Positions 6,939 to 11,340 of a stretch of 11,340 bases of DNA are shown here, piece after piece. Every line of letters begins with the position of its first letter. The first letter of the stretch is position 1. The position numbers were made by a program, and so were the translations under genes. The notes below the pieces were generated by a model. That model was not told the DNA's origin. It saw only the letters and a program-made list of their open reading frames with translations, and did not search any database. The stretch is taken from positions 1-11,340 of the forward strand of contig JAEZDX010000474.1 in NCBI GenBank assembly GCA_023417975.1, given 5' to 3'. Origin of the DNA: Bacillota bacterium. GTDB lineage: Bacteria; Bacillota; Clostridia; Clostridiales; Clostridiaceae.

Positions 6939-8309
6939 ATGGATTTAGGTTTTTCTCAACAGCTTCAACAACAGCAAAAGCTGATAATAACTCAAGAAAT
7001 GAAAATGTCTTTGAATTTGCTTCAAATGAATATTAATGAACTACAGGCAAGCATTTTCAATGAATTGGAGGAAAATCCCGTATTGGAATTGGATGCCGAC
7101 TGCGAAGACTATGCTTATGATGTTATTGATTATGAAAAGTTGATTAAACAGCAAAAGGATGTAGATTATGAATTTAAGGATATGGGGATTGTTCATGACG
7201 AAGAGGAAACTAGGGATCCTATAAGTTATACTGCCTACAAAAAAAATCTAAGAGACTATTTAAGGGAGCAGACTTATGATTTGTTGGAAGATCCGGAGAT
7301 TATTAAGGTTTGCTATTATATAATTGAGAACATAGATGAAAGAGGATATCTGGGATGTTCTGTAAAGGATATTTGTGAAGAGCTGAATATAAGTGAGAAA
7401 ATAGCTGCTTATGCGCTTAATATCATACAAGATTTTCAGCCTTGGGGGGTAGGGGCCAGGGATTTGAAGGAATGCTTAAAAATTCAGTTAATAAAAAAGA
7501 ATTATAAAGACCCGAAAATATTTAGAATTGTTCAGGAATTTCTGGAGCTTTTAGCTGATAATAAAATAAAGGAAATAGCAAAGCTACTTAAAACCGATGT
7601 AATAAAGACTCAAGAATATTGCAGAGAAATAAAAGCTTTAGAGCCAAAACCGGCAAGGGGATTTTCTACATCCGATGGGACGGGATATATTATACCTGAG
7701 GCATATATAAGAAAAATAGGAAGTGAGCTTCATATAATAATGAATGACAGAAGCATACCGAGACTTATGATTAACGAAGCATATAAGACTATCGTAAAAG
7801 ATAAGAATGATGAAAAAGCTCTTGGCTTTGTAAAAGAAAAGCTTGGGAATGCTGTGGCTTTAATTAAGGGAATTGAAAGCAGAAAAAACACTATATATAA
7901 TATTCTGGACAAAATAACAGAGCTGCAGAAGGATTATTTTATGTATGGAGAAAGATATCTTAAGCCCATGACAATAAATAACATTGCCGAATTGCTTCAG
8001 CTGCACGAGTCCACAATAAGCAGAGCTATTAAGGATAAATACGTTCAAACTGATTTCGGATTAAAAAGAATAAAGGAAATGTTTACTACAGCTATAGCAT
8101 CAAATTCGTCTGAAGAAGGTCTTTCATCTCAGACAGTTAAAAAAGAAATTAGAGTATTAATAGAAAATGAAGTGAAAAACAAGCCTCTGTCCGATCAAGA
8201 TATAAGTGCTGCACTTGAAGCAATGAATATTAAGATATCAAGAAGAACTGTAGCAAAATATAGAGAGGAAATGGGAATAGCTTCTTCAGGAAAAAGAAAA
8301 GTATTTTAA
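6939..8309 (+). CDS. rpoN: RNA polymerase sigma-54 factor RpoN
   Basis: This 456-residue protein is sigma-54, which directs RNA polymerase to -24/-12 promoters and needs an AAA+ enhancer-binding activator to open DNA. Region I is clear at residues 1-50: Q-rich, with QQQQKLIITQEMKMSLNLLQM, INELQ and EENPVLEL. An acidic region II follows (about 55-90). The core-binding domain runs from about 100 to 270, with the typical PWGVGARDLKECL and EPKPARGFS signatures. The DNA-binding part includes a helix-turn-helix (IAELLQLHESTISRAI). The C-terminal RpoN box reads SRRTVAKYRE (434-443), with Ser in place of the first Ala of the ARRTVAKYRE consensus. AGGAGGTG (6923-6930) sits 8 bases before ATG 6939. The length is normal. 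The gene stands alone between the germination operon and metH; no activator gene is in the window, so its regulon is unknown. Confidence 0.97.
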   Translation: MDLGFSQQLQQQQKLIITQEMKMSLNLLQMNINELQASIFNELEENPVLELDADCEDYAYDVIDYEKLIKQQKDVDYEFKDMGIVHDEEETRDPISYTAYKKNLRDYLREQTYDLLEDPEIIKVCYYIIENIDERGYLGCSVKDICEELNISEKIAAYALNIIQDFQPWGVGARDLKECLKIQLIKKNYKDPKIFRIVQEFLELLADNKIKEIAKLLKTDVIKTQEYCREIKALEPKPARGFSTSDGTGYIIPEAYIRKIGSELHIIMNDRSIPRLMINEAYKTIVKDKNDEKALGFVKEKLGNAVALIKGIESRKNTIYNILDKITELQKDYFMYGERYLKPMTINNIAELLQLHESTISRAIKDKYVQTDFGLKRIKEMFTTAIASNSSEEGLSSQTVKKEIRVLIENEVKNKPLSDQDISAALEAMNIKISRRTVAKYREEMGIASSGKRKVF

Positions 8310-8352
8310 GAGGCGGTCTTATAAAAATCTCATTGAGCAGACTAAAAAGGTA

Positions 8353-8381
8353 TTGACTGTCATTACTACAATCTATATACT
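8353..8381 (+). promoter_or_regulatory. Sigma-A promoter of the metH unit
   Basis: TTGACT (8353-8358), a 17-base spacer and TATACT (8376-8381) each match the sigma-A consensus at five of six positions. Transcription would start near 8388, just ahead of the riboswitch that begins near 8405. Confidence 0.75.
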
Positions 8382-8404
8382 CATATTAATGTAATAATGT
8401 TGAT

Positions 8405-8504
8405 TCTTATCAAGAGTGGCGGAGGGAAAGGCCCGATGAAACCCGGCAACACTAGTGTATACTAGAATGTGCTAAATCCTACAGCTTGAAGCTGAGAGAT
8501 AAGA
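8405..8504 (+). ncRNA. SAM-I (S-box) riboswitch aptamer
   Basis: This leader matches the S-box consensus and binds S-adenosylmethionine. P1 is formed by TCTTATC (8405-8411) and GATAAGA (8498-8504). The conserved core includes CAAGAG, GGAGGGA, GGCCCGATGAAACCCGGCAAC and TGCTAAATCCTACAG. P3 is visible as CTAGT-GTAT-ACTAG (8452-8465) and P4 as CAGCT-TGA-AGCTG (8482-8494). It sits between the promoter and metH, so it should control metH by attenuation. Confidence 0.96.
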
Positions 8505-8542
8505 GGCAGTTGAATATGTATTTATTGAGGCCGCTTCCTATC
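8498..8542 (+). promoter_or_regulatory. Anti-terminator of the SAM-I riboswitch
   Basis: GATAAGAGGC (8498-8507), which includes the 3' strand of P1, can pair with GCTTCCTATC (8533-8542), which includes most of the terminator's 5' arm and its loop. There is one mismatch and one G-T pair. When SAM is bound, P1 forms, the anti-terminator is lost and the terminator folds. When SAM is low, read-through into metH is expected. Confidence 0.75.
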
Positions 8543-8558
8543 TGGGAAACGGCTTTTT
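8530..8558 (+). terminator. Riboswitch-controlled intrinsic terminator
   Basis: GCCGCTTCC (8530-8538) and GGAAACGGC (8545-8553) form a 9-bp stem with one C-A mismatch and a TATCTG loop, followed by TTTTT (8554-8558). It lies about 50 bases before metH. Confidence 0.9.
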
Positions 8559-8605
8559 GCTTAAAATTTTTATCTTAACATAATTAACTTTTGTGGGGTG
8601 GTTTA

Positions 8606-11340
8606 ATGAATATTAAACTGGAAGATTGTTTAAAGGAACGAATTCTTGTTCTTGATGGGGCTATGGGAACAAGTATACAGAAGCTGGGGCTAAATGAAGT
8701 TGAGTTTCATGGACACTGTCATTGCCATAAAAATCAAAAAGGTAATAATGATATATTGAATATTACTAATCCTGATATTATTAAAGCCATACATAGAGCA
8801 TATTTGAATGCAGGTGCCGACATTATTGAAACTAATACGTTTAACTCCAATAGAATATCTCAAGTGGACTATGGGCTTGAGGAAAAGGCTTATGAATTAA
8901 ATTATCTGGGAGCAAAGCTTGCCAGACAATGCGTTGATGAATACAGCGTCAATGACAGCAAAAAATTTGTAGCAGGAGCTATAGGTCCTACAAACAGAAC
9001 GGCATCATTATCTCCAGATGTTGAAAATCCCGGAATAAGGAATATAAGCTTTGATGAACTAAGCGCAGCTTACGAGGAACAGATTGAAGGGCTTGTAGAT
9101 GGCGGTGCGGATATACTGCTTATTGAAACAATATTCGATGCATTGAATGCAAGAGCAGCGATTTTTGCTGCAGAGAATGTTTTCGAAAAGAAAGGTATAG
9201 TGCTGCCTATAATGATTTCCGGAACTATAACGGACAAAAGCGGAAGGATATTGTCAGGGCAGACCTTGGAAGCCTTTGCTGAGAGTGTAAAAAATGACAA
9301 AGTAATAAGTATAGGTTTGAATTGTGCTTTTGGAGCGAGAGACCTTATTCCATTCATAAAGGAACTGTCAAGAACTCAGAAGCTTTTTATAAGTTTTTAT
9401 CCAAATGCCGGACTGCCGAATTCCCTAGGAGAATATGATGAGCTGCCTGAGCAGACTGCTTCTATCGTAAAGGAGCTTGCAGAGGAAGGTCATTTAAATA
9501 TGGTGGGAGGCTGCTGCGGAACTACCCCGGAGCATATTAAAGCTATATGTGAAGCAGTAAGGAATTGTGCTCCTAGGATTATTCCTCAAATAGAGACTGA
9601 GACCGTGTTCTGCGGACTTGAAGCTGTGAGAGTGAACAAGGAGAATAACTTTGTAAACATAGGCGAAAGAACCAATGTAGCGGGCTCTGCCAAGTTTGCA
9701 AGGCTTATAAGAGAAAAAAAGTATGAGGAAGCTCTTTCTGTTGCAAAGGAGCAGGTAGAAAACGGAGCTCAGATTATAGATATTAACTTTGATGATGCGC
9801 TTTTGGATGCAGTTGAAGAAATGGATATATTTCTTAAGCTGTTAGCCGGTGAGCCTGAAATATCAAAGGTACCTGTAATGATCGATTCGTCTAAGTTTGA
9901 GGTGCTTGAAAAGGGATTAAAGGCTATACAGGGAAAACCTATAGTAAATTCAATTTCCTTAAAAGCGGGAGTTACTCAGTTTATAGAACAGGCAAAATTG
10001 ATTAAAAAGTACGGAGCCGGAGTTGTTGTTATGGCTTTTGATGAAAGAGGTCAGGCAGATAGCTTTGAGAGGAAAACAGAAATTTGCAAGAGGGCTTATG
10101 ACATATTAGTAAATGAAGTGAAGTTTCCTCCTCAAGATATAATTTTTGACCCAAACATATTAGCCATTGCAACTGGAATAGAAGAGCATAACAATTATGC
10201 GGTGGATTATATAAAAGCAGCGGCATGGATAAAGGAGAACCTTCCTTATGCAAAGGTGAGCGGAGGAGTAAGTAATTTGTCCTTTTCCTTCAGAGGAAAT
10301 AATGTAATAAGAGAAGCAATGCATTCCGTATTTTTGTATCATGCAATAAAAGCAGGAATGGACATGGGAATAGTTAATCCGGGTATGATACAAATATACG
10401 ATGAAATAGATAAGGAACTTTTAGAGGCAGTAGAAGCTGTAGTGTTAAATAAAACAGTCGATGCGGCTGAAAGCTTGCTGCAGTTTGCTGAGAGCTATAA
10501 AAACAGTGAAAATGTAAAGACTGACAATAAACTGCAGTGGAGAGAGTCAGCTGCCGAAGAGAGGCTTAAGTACTCGTTAGTCAAAGGAATAACAGAATTT
10601 ATTGAAGTTGATGTGAAAGAAGCAAGGGGGCATTATGCAAAAGCCCTTCATGTAATAGAAGGTCCGTTGAAGGATGGTATGAAGATCGTAGGAGAGCTGT
10701 TTGGCGAAGGTAAAATGTTTCTGCCGCAGGTAGTAAAAAGCGCCAGGGTTATGAAAAAGGCGGTAAACGTGCTTCTGCGATATATAGAGGAAGAAAAAAA
10801 TAGCGGAGCTAGAAGCAGTGCAGGTAAGGTTGTCTTTGCTACGGTAAAGGGAGATGTACATGATATAGGTAAAAATATTGTATCAGTTGTATTGGCTTGC
10901 AACAATTTTGAAGTTGTTGATTTAGGCGTGATGGTGCCTTGTGAAAAGATATTGGAAACTGCCAAAGCTGAAAAAGCTGATATTATAGCATTAAGCGGAT
11001 TGATAACTCCGTCCTTGGAAGAGATGAGTTTTGTAGCCGAAGAAATGGAAAGACAGGGCTTTAATATACCATTGATGGTTGGCGGTGCTACAACCTCTCC
11101 AATACATACTGCCTTAAAAATAGCACCAAAGTACTCCAAAGGAGTTGTTCAGACAAGGGATGCGTCAAAGGCTGTAGAAACTGCTAAAAAGCTTGCCGAT
11201 GCTGAGGTAAGGGAAAGCTATTTAAAAGAGATAAGTGAAGAGTATAAAAAGCTGAGAGAAAATTATTCAAGCATTGAACGTAAGCTTTTAAGCTTAGAAG
11301 AGGCAAGGTATAATAAAACAAAAATTGACTGGAGTAAGGC
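8606..11340 (+). CDS. metH: Cobalamin-dependent methionine synthase MetH, 3' end missing
   Basis: This frame is open from ATG 8606 to the right edge (about 911 residues, C-terminus cut off). MetH moves a methyl group from 5-methyltetrahydrofolate to homocysteine by way of cobalamin, making methionine in the cytoplasm. The homocysteine domain (about 1-320) opens with LVLDGAMGT and has the zinc ligands C240 (GLNCAFG) and C303-C304 (GGCCGTT). The pterin domain (about 345-610) has [23 protein letters not shown] and MIDSSKFEV. The helical cap and B12-binding domain (about 640-870) include [27 protein letters not shown] with the cobalt ligand H752, [11 protein letters not shown] and GGATTS. The final residues ([14 protein letters not shown]) resemble the linker into the activation domain, so a full-length MetH probably continues beyond the window. 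A GGGGTGG ribosome site precedes the ATG. Expression is controlled by the upstream SAM-I riboswitch. No defect was seen. Confidence 0.97.
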   Translation, partial: MNIKLEDCLKERILVLDGAMGTSIQKLGLNEVEFHGHCHCHKNQKGNNDILNITNPDIIKAIHRAYLNAGADIIETNTFNSNRISQVDYGLEEKAYELNYLGAKLARQCVDEYSVNDSKKFVAGAIGPTNRTASLSPDVENPGIRNISFDELSAAYEEQIEGLVDGGADILLIETIFDALNARAAIFAAENVFEKKGIVLPIMISGTITDKSGRILSGQTLEAFAESVKNDKVISIGLNCAFGARDLIPFIKELSRTQKLFISFYPNAGLPNSLGEYDELPEQTASIVKELAEEGHLNMVGGCCGTTPEHIKAICEAVRNCAPRIIPQIETETVFCGLEAVRVNKENNFVNIGERTNVAGSAKFARLIREKKYEEALSVAKEQVENGAQIIDINFDDALLDAVEEMDIFLKLLAGEPEISKVPVMIDSSKFEVLEKGLKAIQGKPIVNSISLKAGVTQFIEQAKLIKKYGAGVVVMAFDERGQADSFERKTEICKRAYDILVNEVKFPPQDIIFDPNILAIATGIEEHNNYAVDYIKAAAWIKENLPYAKVSGGVSNLSFSFRGNNVIREAMHSVFLYHAIKAGMDMGIVNPGMIQIYDEIDKELLEAVEAVVLNKTVDAAESLLQFAESYKNSENVKTDNKLQWRESAAEERLKYSLVKGITEFIEVDVKEARGHYAKALHVIEGPLKDGMKIVGELFGEGKMFLPQVVKSARVMKKAVNVLLRYIEEEKNSGARSSAGKVVFATVKGDVHDIGKNIVSVVLACNNFEVVDLGVMVPCEKILETAKAEKADIIALSGLITPSLEEMSFVAEEMERQGFNIPLMVGGATTSPIHTALKIAPKYSKGVVQTRDASKAVETAKKLADAEVRESYLKEISEEYKKLRENYSSIERKLLSLEEARYNKTKIDWSK

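Noticed and set aside
10648..11139. 163-codon minus-strand frame inside metH
   Set aside because: The + strand here encodes the conserved B12-binding domain of MetH. The reverse frame has low-complexity Ser, Thr and Pro content and no motifs.

Overview
The window looks like a chromosome segment from a low-GC, strictly anaerobic, endospore-forming Firmicute of the class Clostridia. The evidence is the AT-rich sequence, strong AGGAGG-type ribosome binding sites, a complete GerA-type spore germinant receptor operon, an S-box (SAM-I) riboswitch of Firmicute form, and nitrogenase-family genes. I cannot fix the genus from sequence alone. All genes lie on the + strand.

Region 1 (2-2623) is the distal part of a nitrogenase-like operon. 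It holds the 3' end of a NifD-like subunit, a complete NifK-like subunit that overlaps it by 8 bases, and a compact NifB-like radical SAM protein 17 bases further on. It is clearly not a standard nif operon. The D-like subunit has Gly where NifD has the FeMo-cofactor His ligand. The NifB-like protein keeps the CX3CX2C motif but lacks the Cys that normally follows it, and it carries extra Cys residues elsewhere. I infer an uncharacterised nitrogenase-like reductase with its own cluster-maturation enzyme. This is the most likely new system in the window. A reductase (NifH-like) gene would be expected upstream, outside the window. A perfect 9-bp hairpin at 2723-2743 probably ends the operon.

Region 2 (2882-6826) is a four-gene germinant receptor operon in the order A-C-D-B: GerAA-type membrane subunit, GerAC-type lipoprotein, a small two-helix D subunit, and a GerAB-type APC-family permease. 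Together they would form a receptor complex in the spore inner membrane.

Region 3 (6827-8309) is rpoN (sigma-54), with its own leader. The leader has a plausible sigma-A promoter enclosed by two nested perfect inverted repeats.

Region 4 (8310-11340) is a methionine-synthesis unit: a near-consensus sigma-A promoter, a SAM-I riboswitch with anti-terminator and terminator, and then metH (cobalamin-dependent methionine synthase). metH runs off the right edge with its homocysteine, pterin and B12 domains intact. Low SAM should allow read-through into metH.

No tRNA, rRNA, CRISPR array or insertion sequence was seen.
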